Source: Paenibacillus xylanexedens
GTDB lineage: Bacteria > Bacillota > Bacilli > Paenibacillales > Paenibacillaceae
Reading direction: 5' to 3'
Assembly (NCBI RefSeq): GCF_007676705.1
Contig: NZ_VEBF01000002.1
Location: 620,001 to 684,000, forward strand
Length of the DNA stretch: 64,000 nucleotides
The translations under genes and the position numbers were made by a program. Under the pieces are notes generated by a model. It was given only the letters and a program-made list of their open reading frames with translations, ran no database searches and had not been told where the DNA came from. Positions 11,214 through 20,340 of this stretch are shown one piece after another (the first letter of the stretch is position 1; each line of letters opens with the position of its first letter).

Positions 11214-11305
11214 TGATTGATCATCCTCCTTGGTGACGGGATAGTTATCATTACCCGCGTCCTGGAAGAATAAACACTTTTTCTGAAGAATTTTATTTTC
11301 AGTTT

Positions 11306-12127
11306 TTATTTTTCACCAAAATAAACGCCAGGTCGACGGTCCTCAAATACGGGAATACGGCCGCGAACCTCATCTACCAGGGAAGGACGAATGATTCCGG
11401 TCACGATCTCTTCCCCTTCGCCACCTTCAGCCACAATCTCACCCCAAGGATCAATGATGAGGGAATGTCCGAAAAATTCGGTCTCTCCCCCTTTACCCAC
11501 ACGGTTACAGGCGATTACATACATCTGATTCTCAATGGCTCGTGCCGTAAGCAAGGTACGCCAGTGGTGCAGACGAGGATTCGGCCATTCCGCAGGTACA
11601 ATCAATGCCTTGGCCCCGTTTAGAGCAAGTGTACGGGCCAGTTCCGGAAACCGGATGTCATAACAGATCGAAGCACCTGCTGTAAGACCGTTCTGCAATT
11701 CAAAAATTTCAGGTTCCGCACCAGGCTGTAAATATTTCTCTTCGTCCATCAGACGGAACAAATGTAATTTATCGTATCGTGTTACCTGTTTTCCTTCACG
11801 ATCATAAGCGTACATTGTATTGTATATCTGTCCATCCCGTTTCTCGGCGATTGAACCGCCCACGATGGAGATTTGATGCTTTTGAGCAAAAGCAGATAGC
11901 CACTCCCGTGATTTCTGGCCTTCCGGGTCAGCGAGTTCATGAATTTGCGTCAGGGCGTACCCCGTATTCCACATCTCAGGCAACACAGCCAGCCCCAGAT
12001 CCGGATATTGTTCTACCGCACGTTCAAGCAACGACTGCATATGTTTATGATTGGCCTCAGGGTCTCCGAGCTGAATATCGCCCTGAATCAGGGCTACACG
12101 CATTTCCCCGTGTTGTTGTTCTGTCAT
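11306..12127 (-). CDS. Nitrilase-superfamily carbon-nitrogen hydrolase (omega-amidase-like)
   Basis: 273 residues. The Glu-Lys-Cys triad is visible: E51 in LPEMW, K120 in YDKLHLF and C155 in GASICYDIRFPE. It belongs to the branch containing omega-amidase and Bacillus MtnU (YkrU), enzymes that hydrolyse alpha-ketoglutaramate or alpha-ketosuccinamate formed by glutamine transaminases, including those of methionine salvage. ATG 12127 has GAGGAG 8 nt upstream; a GTG at 12136 is less likely. It lies 74 bp downstream of the AraC-type regulator gene. The link to methionine salvage fits the mtnE, mtnW, mtnX and mtnB genes nearby but is inferred. Confidence 0.85.
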   Translation of the reverse strand: MTEQQHGEMRVALIQGDIQLGDPEANHKHMQSLLERAVEQYPDLGLAVLPEMWNTGYALTQIHELADPEGQKSREWLSAFAQKHQISIVGGSIAEKRDGQIYNTMYAYDREGKQVTRYDKLHLFRLMDEEKYLQPGAEPEIFELQNGLTAGASICYDIRFPELARTLALNGAKALIVPAEWPNPRLHHWRTLLTARAIENQMYVIACNRVGKGGETEFFGHSLIIDPWGEIVAEGGEGEEIVTGIIRPSLVDEVRGRIPVFEDRRPGVYFGEK

Positions 12128-12200
12128 GACAAGCACTCCTCTGAACCGTAATACCTGCTATCATAGCTTGATCATCTTAAGGACTGCAACCCTGTTTCCG

Positions 12201-13823
12201 TTATAAACCTCCACATAACAACTCAGGGAGCAGGGTCAGCAATCGATCGATCGTGAGCGCATCACCCACATTCCAGGTTGACTCTTCAACAAGGTACACC
12301 CTTCCATTCTTCACTGCCGGAAGAGCCTTCCAGCTTGGACTTTTCATCAGCATCTCTGTAGCTTGTCTTGCCAGGACTTCCTCAGGCAGCATAACAAAAA
12401 CATGATCTCCCGCATACTGACGTACCGCTTCAGCCGAAATTTCCTTATAGGCTCTGCCTGCCGCAAGTGCTTCCTTCACTTTGGTAACTGGCCTGAATCC
12501 CATCGGATGATATAACATAGGCGCCAGACCGATATTGCCCATAACAAATAATCGTGCACCCCGATGATATGTAAATACAGATGCCGTTTCCCTTTCTTCA
12601 ATCACTGTATGGATCTTCGCCCACATCTGCTTCGTACGCTCCCCATAGGAGGTTAGCCATTGTTCAGCCTGAGTTTGTCTGCCAAACCAACTGCCCAATC
12701 TGTGCATTCGTTCTTCCAACATGGCATGTGAATTGTAAGCAAGAGTTGGTGCAATGCGGGAAAGTTGTTCATACTGCTGTTCATTACTGCTATCAAAAAT
12801 AATCAAATCCGGCTTCGTGATAACAGCTGCCTCCACATTAACCGGAGCAACCGCGTCATATGTCTGGTCTCCCAACAACTGAATGCCCAGCACCAGCAGA
12901 TCCCCAGCGGAATCTCCGTAATACATCATTCGCTCCGGGTTAACTGGAATATTCACATCATGACCCAACCAATCTTGTACTAACGTCTGCTGCTGAATCG
13001 ATCTGTCATATTGACGAGGAGATAATCCCGTCATTTGGCGAAAACGCCTGCTGAAATAATACTCATCCTTAAACCCCACGCGGCTCGCTATATCCCGAAG
13101 GGGTTCATCTGATTTGCGAAGCCAGTCCTTGGCATGTTTGATGCGAACATGATTCACATAATCGAGCGGCTTGTGACCCGTGAGTTGTCTGAAAAGGGTC
13201 GTATATTGCACAGGGCGGATCTCCGCAAGACGTGCCAGTTTCTGTACAGTGATTTCTTCAGCATAATGGTCGTCCACATACTGAATCGTACTGTGTAGTC
13301 TGGCTTCCATGCTCTGCTCCGTCTTTGGAGAAGTGTACCGGGTAATGATCATCTCCATCCATTTTTGGAACTGTGCATTCAGATGACTGTATTCGGCATC
13401 TGTTTTATAATTTCGAATGACATACATCTGTTCCAGCAGTCCACTTAACGGTGCATAGGGATAACCATTCAATTGGTTTCTGTGCTCAAATACAGAACGG
13501 GTAAAGAGCTCTGGATCACCAGTCAACACATGAATAACATCAAAAGCTATTACGATATATTTCAATTCCGAGACATTACGATGCTCAATCTGGTACCCCT
13601 CTCCCGGAGAAAGCGGATAGACACATCCCGTAGTAAACGGAAACTGTTCAGGTCCAATATATAAACGCCCCTCTCCTTCTTCACAGATCAGGAACGCATG
13701 TTTCTCGCAAGCCACTTCCAGCATCACCTGTTCAGGTTGTTCAATTCGTCGTACCAGATGATCCAGCCGAAACATGAATGCTGAAAAGAACAACGCTCCT
13801 CCATCGGCATCCAAAGCCTGCAT
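12201..13823 (-). CDS. AraC regulator fused to a siderophore-binding domain (Btr-like)
   Basis: 540 residues in three parts: a cupin-like N-terminal sensing region (1-150), a double helix-turn-helix AraC DNA-binding domain (about 175-280, with IRPVQYTTLFRQLTGHKPLDYVN and GFKDEYYFSRRFRQMTG), and a FecB/TroA-like periplasmic-binding domain (about 285-540) without any signal peptide. This is the architecture of Bacillus Btr, the bacillibactin-dependent activator of siderophore uptake, in which a cytoplasmic binding domain senses the ferric siderophore. The fused domain is clearly similar to the lipoprotein encoded next door. A Fur box lies just upstream. The ligand is unknown. Confidence 0.9.
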   Translation of the reverse strand: MQALDADGGALFFSAFMFRLDHLVRRIEQPEQVMLEVACEKHAFLICEEGEGRLYIGPEQFPFTTGCVYPLSPGEGYQIEHRNVSELKYIVIAFDVIHVLTGDPELFTRSVFEHRNQLNGYPYAPLSGLLEQMYVIRNYKTDAEYSHLNAQFQKWMEMIITRYTSPKTEQSMEARLHSTIQYVDDHYAEEITVQKLARLAEIRPVQYTTLFRQLTGHKPLDYVNHVRIKHAKDWLRKSDEPLRDIASRVGFKDEYYFSRRFRQMTGLSPRQYDRSIQQQTLVQDWLGHDVNIPVNPERMMYYGDSAGDLLVLGIQLLGDQTYDAVAPVNVEAAVITKPDLIIFDSSNEQQYEQLSRIAPTLAYNSHAMLEERMHRLGSWFGRQTQAEQWLTSYGERTKQMWAKIHTVIEERETASVFTYHRGARLFVMGNIGLAPMLYHPMGFRPVTKVKEALAAGRAYKEISAEAVRQYAGDHVFVMLPEEVLARQATEMLMKSPSWKALPAVKNGRVYLVEESTWNVGDALTIDRLLTLLPELLCGGL

Positions 13824-13848
13824 GTCGGTTCACCTCGTTTTTCTAAAA

Positions 13849-13863
13849 TGAGAATAATTATCA
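13849..13863. promoter_or_regulatory. Fur box of the AraC-type regulator
   Basis: TGAGAATAATTATCA matches the 7-1-7 Fur motif TGATAATnATTATCA with one mismatch and lies 26 bp upstream of the regulator start codon. Confidence 0.7.
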
Positions 13864-13927
13864 ATCATTCTGTATGTCTGATTATATGCGAGCGATTGTT
13901 AATAATCCAGATAGGAGTTTAATCAGC

Positions 13928-13966
13928 AAAAAAGAGCGTTCAACGAAATGTTGAAGGCTCCTCTTA
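13928..13966. terminator. Terminator of the siderophore-binding lipoprotein gene
   Basis: An interrupted stem, AAGAGCGTTCAAC against GTTGAAGGCTCCTCTT, with T runs on both sides. It lies about 65 bp past the lipoprotein stop codon. Confidence 0.65.
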
Positions 13967-14028
13967 CTTTTTTTTGGAAACTGCATTCCTCAAATAGTGT
14001 TCATCCTGCCTTACTAACTCATCACAAA

Positions 14029-15024
14029 TTATTGGATCATCTGTTTTGGCAACTCTTTCAGCAGCCACTCCCTGGAAAGAGCATCACTAGAAGCTTTTGC
14101 GATATTAAAACGATATACTTTTCCTTCTTTCACCGCAGGCAGGTTCTTCCAGATTGAACTATCCAGCAATTCCTTGGTGGATTGCTTGGCATCGTCGGTC
14201 ACAGGATCGAGAATATATATTCGATCACCGGCAAATTCAGATAATTTTTCAGTCGAAATCTCTACGAATCCCATGTCTTCATCCAATACTTTCTGAATTT
14301 CCGCGGTTGGCTTCAGCCCGTCTTTTCCATATAACAACTGGGGCAATCCTGCACCCGCCATGACAAATAGGCGATTCCCCGGATACATCGTGAATACTGA
14401 AGCGGTCTCCCCTTCTTTTAATCCGTTCTCATGAAGTTGCGTCCACATCTCTTCCGTCGCTTTTTGATGAGCCGTAATCCAGTCCTCCGCTTCTTGCTTC
14501 TTATTCAACAAGTCGCCAAGGATACGAATACGATCTTCTATTGAACCGAACGAATCAAATGTAACCGTAGGTGCAACCTTTGCGATCTGATCATATTGTG
14601 CTTCATCACTGTTGGAAAAAATGATCAGATCGGGATTCAAGTCCAGCGCCTTTTCCACACTGATTGGAAATCCTACATCTTCTGCCTGGGCAACCTGTTC
14701 ATCGTACACGGTCCCCTCTTGACGAAGTATGCCGACAGGAACAACACCAAGTGCAAGCAGATCCCCGGTAACTTCTCCATGATAGATGACGCGCTTCGGA
14801 TTCATAGGAACCTCAACCTCATGGCCAGTCCAATCTTTGAATACCCGGGTCTCGCCCTCATTCGTCTCTTCCACTGCAGTCGTGGTCTCTGTCGTTTCCG
14901 TGGCTGCTATGGAATCATCTGCGCCAGCAGCAGGTGTTGAGGCCTGATTCCCACAAGCCAGTAGCAGAATGGATAACCACGTGATCGTTAATAATACTGC
15001 CGTATTTCGTATACCCTTTTTCAT
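14029..15024 (-). CDS. Iron-siderophore ABC transporter substrate-binding lipoprotein
   Basis: 331 residues. A lipoprotein signal peptide with lipobox LLLACG is followed by an Ala/Thr/Glu-rich linker and a FecB/FhuD-type binding domain. It captures ferric siderophore outside the membrane for an ABC importer. ATG 15024 is preceded by GGGGGAG and gives the signal peptide; a longer frame from 15084 runs through the Fur box. The binding domain is closely similar to the C-terminal domain of the adjacent regulator (shared NPxR.YxG, PDLIIF, ETASVFT and LFVM blocks). No permease or ATPase genes are adjacent, so it must use components encoded elsewhere. Confidence 0.93.
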   Translation of the reverse strand: MKKGIRNTAVLLTITWLSILLLACGNQASTPAAGADDSIAATETTETTTAVEETNEGETRVFKDWTGHEVEVPMNPKRVIYHGEVTGDLLALGVVPVGILRQEGTVYDEQVAQAEDVGFPISVEKALDLNPDLIIFSNSDEAQYDQIAKVAPTVTFDSFGSIEDRIRILGDLLNKKQEAEDWITAHQKATEEMWTQLHENGLKEGETASVFTMYPGNRLFVMAGAGLPQLLYGKDGLKPTAEIQKVLDEDMGFVEISTEKLSEFAGDRIYILDPVTDDAKQSTKELLDSSIWKNLPAVKEGKVYRFNIAKASSDALSREWLLKELPKQMIQ

Positions 15025-15068
15025 TTCTATTTCTCCCCCTATATTATGTGCGTAGTGTAAGGAATTAA

Positions 15069-15083
15069 TGATATTGATTATCA
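15069..15083. promoter_or_regulatory. Fur box of the siderophore-binding lipoprotein gene
   Basis: TGATATTGATTATCA matches the Fur motif with one mismatch and is followed by TTATC, so the extended 21-bp site matches at about 18 positions. It lies 45 bp upstream of the start codon. Confidence 0.75.
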
Positions 15084-15284
15084 TTATCGGATATTATCAT
15101 AAAACATGGCTTCTCTCAGCTCAATGGACAAAACGAAATGAGCACTTTCAATTTTGTACAATACTCCGCTCTTTGCTCTCATGTCCTGTATAATCAAGTG
15201 GATTTCCCTCTATACAGCTCGGGATTGGCGTGATAAATTAATGAGAACTATTTGCCATTTTTAATAACCGGAGTGATGAATATA

Positions 15285-16493
15285 ATGACCCATTCAGACC
15301 ATATAACTGCTCGTTCAGCCTTTACGATACCGACTTCTGATGTGATGACACAGCTGCCAACGCAATTTTTTGCTACCCTTGTTCAAAATGTAAATCGCGA
15401 AATCGCAAGTGGTCATGACGTGATTAATCTGGGTCAGGGGAACCCGGACACACCGACACCACCCCATATTGTGAAAACACTGCAAGAGTCGGCTGAAAAT
15501 CCCCTCTACCACAAATACTCCCCTTTTAGAGGGTACTCTTTCCTGAAGGAAGCTGTCGCCAAACGTTATAAGGAAGATTACAACGTTGATCTGGATCCCG
15601 AGACTGAAGTTGCGATTCTGTTCGGAGGCAAAACAGGTCTAGTTCAGTTACCCCAGGTCCTGCTTAACCCCGGCGACACCGTTCTCGTTCCAGACCCGGG
15701 TTACCCGGATTACTGGTCTGGTGTTGCACTTGCCAAAGCAAACATGTCATTTATGCCTTTACTGGAGTCCAATGCATTCCTGCCTGATTACGAAGCCGTT
15801 ACTGCGGAAGATCGGGAGAAGGCCAAGCTGATGTTCCTGAACTACCCCAACAACCCAACGTCAGCAACGGCGCCCCTTTCGTTCTACGAAGATACGGTAG
15901 AATTCGCCATTCAAAATCAAATCGTAGTAGCCAGCGACTTTGCTTACGGTGCAATTGGATTCGACGGACATCGTCCAGTAAGTTTCCTGCAAGCCCCTGG
16001 TGCCAAAGAAGTGGGCATTGAATTCTATACGTTATCCAAAACATACAATATGGCTGGATGGCGTGTTGGATTCGCACTCGGTAACGCAGAGATTGTCTCT
16101 AAAATCAATCTGCTTCAGGATCATATCTATGTCAGTCTTTTCGGTGGGATTCAAGCTGCGGCAACAGAAGCACTGACTGGCTCCCAGGAATGTGTTGCCT
16201 CGCTGGTTTCACGTTACGAATCCCGTCGCAATGCGTTTTATGACGCTCTATCCTCCATTGGCTGGCAAGCTTCGAAACCAGCAGGTTCATTCTTCAGTTG
16301 GTTGCCTGTACCTGCCGGTTATACCTCCGCTTCATTTGCAGACTTGTTACTACGAGAAGCCAAGGTGGCCGTAGCTCCAGGTATTGGTTTTGGTTCGCAT
16401 GGTGAAGGCTATGTGCGCGCAGGACTGCTAAGTGATGAAAACCGATTACGCGAAGCTGTGGAGCGGATTGGCAAGCTGAATTTATTCAAGTAA
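15285..16493 (+). CDS. Class I/II aminotransferase, MtnE-like
   Basis: About 402 residues of a fold-type I PLP aminotransferase. Key blocks: VINLGQGNPDTPTPPH, VPDPGYPDYWSG, LNYPNNPTSA, and the PLP lysine in YTLSKTYNMAGWRVG. The sequence strongly resembles Bacillus MtnE (YkrV), the glutamine transaminase that makes methionine from ketomethylthiobutyrate as the last step of methionine salvage. ATG 15285 has GGAGTG 9 nt upstream; ATG 15276 is too close to it. It is a single gene, followed by the proBA T-box. The other mtn genes 4 kb downstream support the assignment, but related enzymes use other amino acids. Confidence 0.85.
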   Translation: MTHSDHITARSAFTIPTSDVMTQLPTQFFATLVQNVNREIASGHDVINLGQGNPDTPTPPHIVKTLQESAENPLYHKYSPFRGYSFLKEAVAKRYKEDYNVDLDPETEVAILFGGKTGLVQLPQVLLNPGDTVLVPDPGYPDYWSGVALAKANMSFMPLLESNAFLPDYEAVTAEDREKAKLMFLNYPNNPTSATAPLSFYEDTVEFAIQNQIVVASDFAYGAIGFDGHRPVSFLQAPGAKEVGIEFYTLSKTYNMAGWRVGFALGNAEIVSKINLLQDHIYVSLFGGIQAAATEALTGSQECVASLVSRYESRRNAFYDALSSIGWQASKPAGSFFSWLPVPAGYTSASFADLLLREAKVAVAPGIGFGSHGEGYVRAGLLSDENRLREAVERIGKLNLFK

Positions 16494-16513
16494 TTTACAG
16501 GACCATAACCCCT

Positions 16514-16542
16514 TTGCATATGCCAAGTTTCCATGGTATGTT
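16514..16542 (+). promoter_or_regulatory. Promoter of the T-box leader/proBA
   Basis: TTGCAT (16514-16519), a 17-bp spacer and TATGTT (16537-16542). Confidence 0.55.
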
Positions 16543-16549
16543 ATAAGAA

Positions 16550-16797
16550 ATATTGAACGAAACGTGATGACGGGACCAGTAAGAGAATATCAGTCGCGCC
16601 CAGAGAGTAAATTCCACCCTGCTGAAAGAATTTACCGTGACTCTTCTCTGAAACCTACCCCTGAGCGGCCTGTTACGTACAGGACAGTGCCTTCTGTTAC
16701 AGGGCATGAAGCCGGATGATTTAATCATCAATAAAGGTGGTACCGCGGAAGTAACGAACTTTCGTCCTTTTTAACTAAAGGGCGGGAGTTTTTTTTG
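16550..16797 (+). ncRNA. T-box leader, proline specifier
   Basis: A tRNA-sensing leader upstream of proB. The T-box sequence AAAGGTGGTACCGCGG is at 16733-16748, and stem I includes the conserved CCAGTAAGAGA on its 5' side. The likely specifier is CCT at 16654-16656, in GAAACCTACC on the 3' side of stem I; it is a Pro codon followed by the usual purine. The leader ends with the terminator at 16757-16796. Uncharged tRNA-Pro would stabilise the antiterminator and switch on proline synthesis. The class is certain; the specifier is assigned from its position and from the genes it controls. Confidence 0.93.
16757..16796 (+). terminator. T-box terminator
   Basis: A 14-bp stem, AACTTTCGTCCTTT against AAAGGGCGGGAGTT, with loop TTAACT and a run of eight T. 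Confidence 0.92.
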
Positions 16798-16854
16798 TAC
16801 CCGCAAAAGCCTGCTCCAGAAGCACTTATTAATCATGTTTAAGGAAGTGAAACC

Positions 16855-17958
16855 ATGACTTCACGTATTGTAGTTAAGATTGGAAGCAGCTCGCTTACAA
16901 CGGAAGAAGGCGGTCTGGATCGCAGTTCGATCACTTTTTTTGCCGGAGAAATTGCAGCATTGGCTGATCAGGGCCATGAAGTGCTTTTGGTCACCTCTGG
17001 AGCGGTAGCGGCCGGATTCCGGGAGATCGGTTATCCTCAGCGCCCCAAACTGCTACATGAGAAACAAGCCGCAGCGGCCGTTGGGCAGGCATTACTGATG
17101 CAGGCATATCAACAGGCTTTTGCAGCGCACCGCGTTACTACGGCGCAAATTCTGTTAACTCGTACAGACTTTCACAGTCGTAAACGCATGGGTAATGCAG
17201 GCATGACCGTAGAAGAGCTGCTCAAACAGCGAGTGATTCCGATTTTTAATGAGAATGATACGGTATCGGTGGATGAATTGAAGTTTGGTGATAACGATCT
17301 GTTGTCCGCATTGGTTGCGAACCTGGTAAAGGCACAGCATCTGATCATTCTTACCGATACCAACGGACTGTACACCGCAGATCCGCGTAAAGATCCTTCT
17401 GCCGTTCGTTACGACCGTATCCCCGAGATAACGGCTGAGATCTACGCTTTTGCCGGCGGTTCAGGATCAACGGTTGGTACAGGCGGAATGCGATCCAAAG
17501 TCGATGCAGCCAAGGTTGCTACACGTGGAGGCGTACCTGTATTCGTGGGAAGTGTGAAAGAACTCGGAGATATGCAGAAGGCGGTTGATGGCACGGGCAA
17601 AGGAACTTACTTTGAGACACGACTCGCTTCGTTATCTCGTAAAAAGCAGTGGCTCGGCTTCATGTCTACACCGCTGGGAACAGTCGTTGTGGATGATGGT
17701 GCTGAAGAAGCACTTGTCCATGGGGGCCATAGTCTTCTACCTGTAGGGGTCAAGCGAGTACTGGGAACATTTCATGCAGGAGACGTCGTAGAGGTGATTG
17801 GTTTGGATGAAACCTTGCTCGGTCGCGGTATCGTCAATTATGATGATGACCAGCTTCGACTCATTGCCGGACTTCCCAGTGGAGAAGTGATGAAACAACT
17901 CGCTAGCATCCACAGACTTGAAGTTATTCATAGAGACGAATGGATTACGTTAAAATAA
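16855..17958 (+). CDS. proB: Glutamate 5-kinase
   Basis: 367 residues. It phosphorylates glutamate to gamma-glutamyl phosphate, the first step of proline synthesis. An amino-acid kinase domain (residues 1-255, with VVKIGSSSLTT at the start and NENDTVSVDELKFGDNDLLS in the middle) is followed by a PUA domain (about 278-360). AAGGAAGTGA precedes the ATG. It is the first gene after the proline T-box, and 238 bp separate it from proA, unusually far for this pair; that gap carries an intergenic repeat element. Confidence 0.97.
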   Translation: MTSRIVVKIGSSSLTTEEGGLDRSSITFFAGEIAALADQGHEVLLVTSGAVAAGFREIGYPQRPKLLHEKQAAAAVGQALLMQAYQQAFAAHRVTTAQILLTRTDFHSRKRMGNAGMTVEELLKQRVIPIFNENDTVSVDELKFGDNDLLSALVANLVKAQHLIILTDTNGLYTADPRKDPSAVRYDRIPEITAEIYAFAGGSGSTVGTGGMRSKVDAAKVATRGGVPVFVGSVKELGDMQKAVDGTGKGTYFETRLASLSRKKQWLGFMSTPLGTVVVDDGAEEALVHGGHSLLPVGVKRVLGTFHAGDVVEVIGLDETLLGRGIVNYDDDQLRLIAGLPSGEVMKQLASIHRLEVIHRDEWITLK

Positions 17959-18002
17959 ACATGAAGCAATATTAAGTTAAACTAATCATTTACACGTAAC
18001 GG

Positions 18003-18150
18003 AGAGGACAGAAAAAACCTGAAAAAGCGGAGCGTTCGCCTTTATCACCGGATTTTCCCTTTAAAAAAGGGAATCGAAAAAATCTGGGGATAACAGCGAT
18101 TGGAAGGTTATTCTGTCATCGTAGTGTCTGTGTGAATAATCTTTAGTCCA
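18003..18150. repeat. Intergenic repeat element, copy 1 (between proB and proA)
   Basis: A structured, non-coding stretch. The right half, starting GGGATAACAGCGATT at 18087, recurs at 22976 with about 44 of 49 bases identical (shared blocks GAAGGTT, TCTGTCATCGTA and CTTTAG). The left half has an imperfect hairpin around TTTTCCCTTT and AAAGGGAATC. It has no coding frame. Confidence 0.7.
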
Positions 18151-18196
18151 ACATGTGGTTAAAATTTTAACTTTATATATATGAGGAGGAATTAAG

Positions 18197-19444
18197 ATGA
18201 GTGAAGTTAGAGAAAAAGCCATCAAAGCCCAAGCCGCGGTTCCACAGCTGAACCGATTGAATACAGAACAGAAAAATACGGCCCTGCGTGTCATGGCAGA
18301 TGCTTTGATAACGGAGACGGATTCCATCATTACGGCAAACGCCGAAGATCTGGTGCGAGGCAGGGAACAAGGTACACCGGAATCCATGCTGGATCGACTC
18401 GCCCTCAATAAGGAGCGCATTGCTGGCATTGCTGAAGGATTACGTCAGATTGCGGATCTGCCTGATCCAGTCGGTGAAGTATTGGAGACATTCACCCGTC
18501 CTAACGGATTGCATGTTGAAAAACTTAGAGTGCCGATTGGTCTGATCGGTATCATCTACGAAGCTCGACCTAATGTAACCGTGGACGCAGCGGGATTATG
18601 TCTCAAAACAGGTAATGCAGTGCTTCTGCGCGGCGGCTCCTCTGCCCTGTCCTCCAACCGCAAAATTGTAGAGGTGCTGCATCAGGCATTGGCAACGACA
18701 GACATGACTGCTGATGCGCTGCAACTCGTTGAGGATGCAGATCGTGCTTCCGTGGATGAAATGCTTAAATTAAACGGATTACTGGACGTCATCATTCCAC
18801 GCGGCGGGGCTTCGCTCATTCGTAATGTGGTTGCCAATGCAACAGTACCTGTCATCGAAACTGGGGCCGGCATCTGCCATACCTATGTCGATGAATCAGC
18901 CGATCCGGTCATGGCAGCCGAAATTGCCATCAACGCCAAGGCACAACGTCCATCGGTGTGTAACGCCATGGAAACGTTACTGCTACATGCCACATACGCG
19001 GAAGAGCACCTGCCTGCTCTTGCCGAGCAATTCCGTGAGGCCAATGTGATTTTGAAAGGTTGCGACACGGTACGCCGTATTGTCCCTTCCGCTCTTGAGG
19101 CAACCGAGGAAGACTATGCGACCGAGTACAACGACTATATTTTAAATATCCGTGTGGTCGAGAACCTGGACGAAGCGATGCAGCACATCGCACATTACGG
19201 AACCAAACATTCCGAGTGTATCGTAACCCGGGATACAGCCCATGCAGAACGCTTCATGCATGATGTGGATGCAGCAGCCGTCTATCACAATGCGTCCACG
19301 CGATTCACCGACGGATACGAATTTGGTTATGGAGCCGAAATCGGGATCAGTACTCAGAAACTGCATGCACGTGGACCTATGGGACTACCAGCGCTCACGT
19401 CAACCAAATATCGGATTACCGGCAATGGACAGATTCGTCAATAA
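18197..19444 (+). CDS. proA: Gamma-glutamyl phosphate reductase
   Basis: 415 residues of the aldehyde dehydrogenase superfamily. It reduces gamma-glutamyl phosphate to glutamate semialdehyde with NADPH. The catalytic Cys lies in ETGAGICHTYVDE, and the nucleotide-binding and substrate blocks (IYEARPNVTVDA, LLRGGSSA, GYGAEIGISTQKLHARGPMG) are intact. GAGGAGG precedes the ATG. The gene follows proB and is probably still under the T-box, although the repeat in between could affect read-through. Confidence 0.97.
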   Translation: MSEVREKAIKAQAAVPQLNRLNTEQKNTALRVMADALITETDSIITANAEDLVRGREQGTPESMLDRLALNKERIAGIAEGLRQIADLPDPVGEVLETFTRPNGLHVEKLRVPIGLIGIIYEARPNVTVDAAGLCLKTGNAVLLRGGSSALSSNRKIVEVLHQALATTDMTADALQLVEDADRASVDEMLKLNGLLDVIIPRGGASLIRNVVANATVPVIETGAGICHTYVDESADPVMAAEIAINAKAQRPSVCNAMETLLLHATYAEEHLPALAEQFREANVILKGCDTVRRIVPSALEATEEDYATEYNDYILNIRVVENLDEAMQHIAHYGTKHSECIVTRDTAHAERFMHDVDAAAVYHNASTRFTDGYEFGYGAEIGISTQKLHARGPMGLPALTSTKYRITGNGQIRQ

Positions 19445-19479
19445 TATTCCAGCACCAGTTATATAGGAGGAAGATAAAT

Positions 19480-20340
19480 ATGAGTCAAGAGCAGCAGACG
19501 TTACTACAACAGAAGATTACTTTCCACGGAGCAGGCGCGATGGCTGAAGCCATCGTGCGCGGACTGATCTCCCGCCTGGTCGTTCGTCCTCAGGATATTA
19601 CGATGCTGAACCGCAGCAACCAGAAACGTCAGGAGGAGCTCAGCACCCGTTATGCTGTACATACCGGAACTGCCTCGCAATCCTTGGATCATCTTGCCTC
19701 CACTCCGGTCATTGTACTCTGTATGAAACCCAAAGATGCTGCCGCAGCACTGCGCGAACTGGGTCCGCTGTTATCGCCTGATCAACTGATCGTATCTGTC
19801 ATTGCCGGGTTATCAATCCGCACGATGCAGTCCTTGCTCGGTCGTAAACAACCAATCGCCAGAACCATGCCGAATACATCTAGTACCATTGGACTCGGTG
19901 CTACTGGACTTGCCTTCTCTGCAGAGATAACGGATGAGCAGCGTAGTACGGTAATGACCATGTTTGAAGCGGTTGGTATCGTGACCATCGTGCCTGAAGA
20001 TAAACTCGAAGTGCTCACAGGTATTTCCGGAAGCGGCCCTGCTTATGTATACTATTTAATGGAGGCCATGATTGCCGCAGGTATTCGTGGTGGCCTATCC
20101 AGCCAGCAATCTCGCGATCTCACTGTTCAGACAGTGCTGGGCGCATCACGTATGGTACAACAAACCGGTTTGGAACCGATGAAGCTTCGTAGTGATGTGA
20201 CCTCCCCGGGAGGGGCAACCCAGGCAGCACTGAAAACGCTGGACGAAGGAGATTTCTTTGAAAATGTAATCGCAGCCGTCAACCGCTGTGCAGAGCGCTC
20301 ACGGGAGATGGGAGCTGCTTTGGAAGGGGATTTAAAATGA
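19480..20340 (+). CDS. proC: Pyrroline-5-carboxylate reductase
   Basis: 286 residues. It performs the last step of proline synthesis, NAD(P)H-dependent reduction of pyrroline-5-carboxylate. The N-terminal Rossmann motif is HGAGAMAEAIVRGL, and the C-terminal dimerization/active-site block is ISGSGPAYVYYLMEA, then DVTSPGGATQAAL. AGGAGG is upstream. It lies 35 bp after proA and overlaps mtnW by 4 bp, so all proline genes and the first mtn gene are in one unit. Confidence 0.97.
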   Translation: MSQEQQTLLQQKITFHGAGAMAEAIVRGLISRLVVRPQDITMLNRSNQKRQEELSTRYAVHTGTASQSLDHLASTPVIVLCMKPKDAAAALRELGPLLSPDQLIVSVIAGLSIRTMQSLLGRKQPIARTMPNTSSTIGLGATGLAFSAEITDEQRSTVMTMFEAVGIVTIVPEDKLEVLTGISGSGPAYVYYLMEAMIAAGIRGGLSSQQSRDLTVQTVLGASRMVQQTGLEPMKLRSDVTSPGGATQAALKTLDEGDFFENVIAAVNRCAERSREMGAALEGDLK

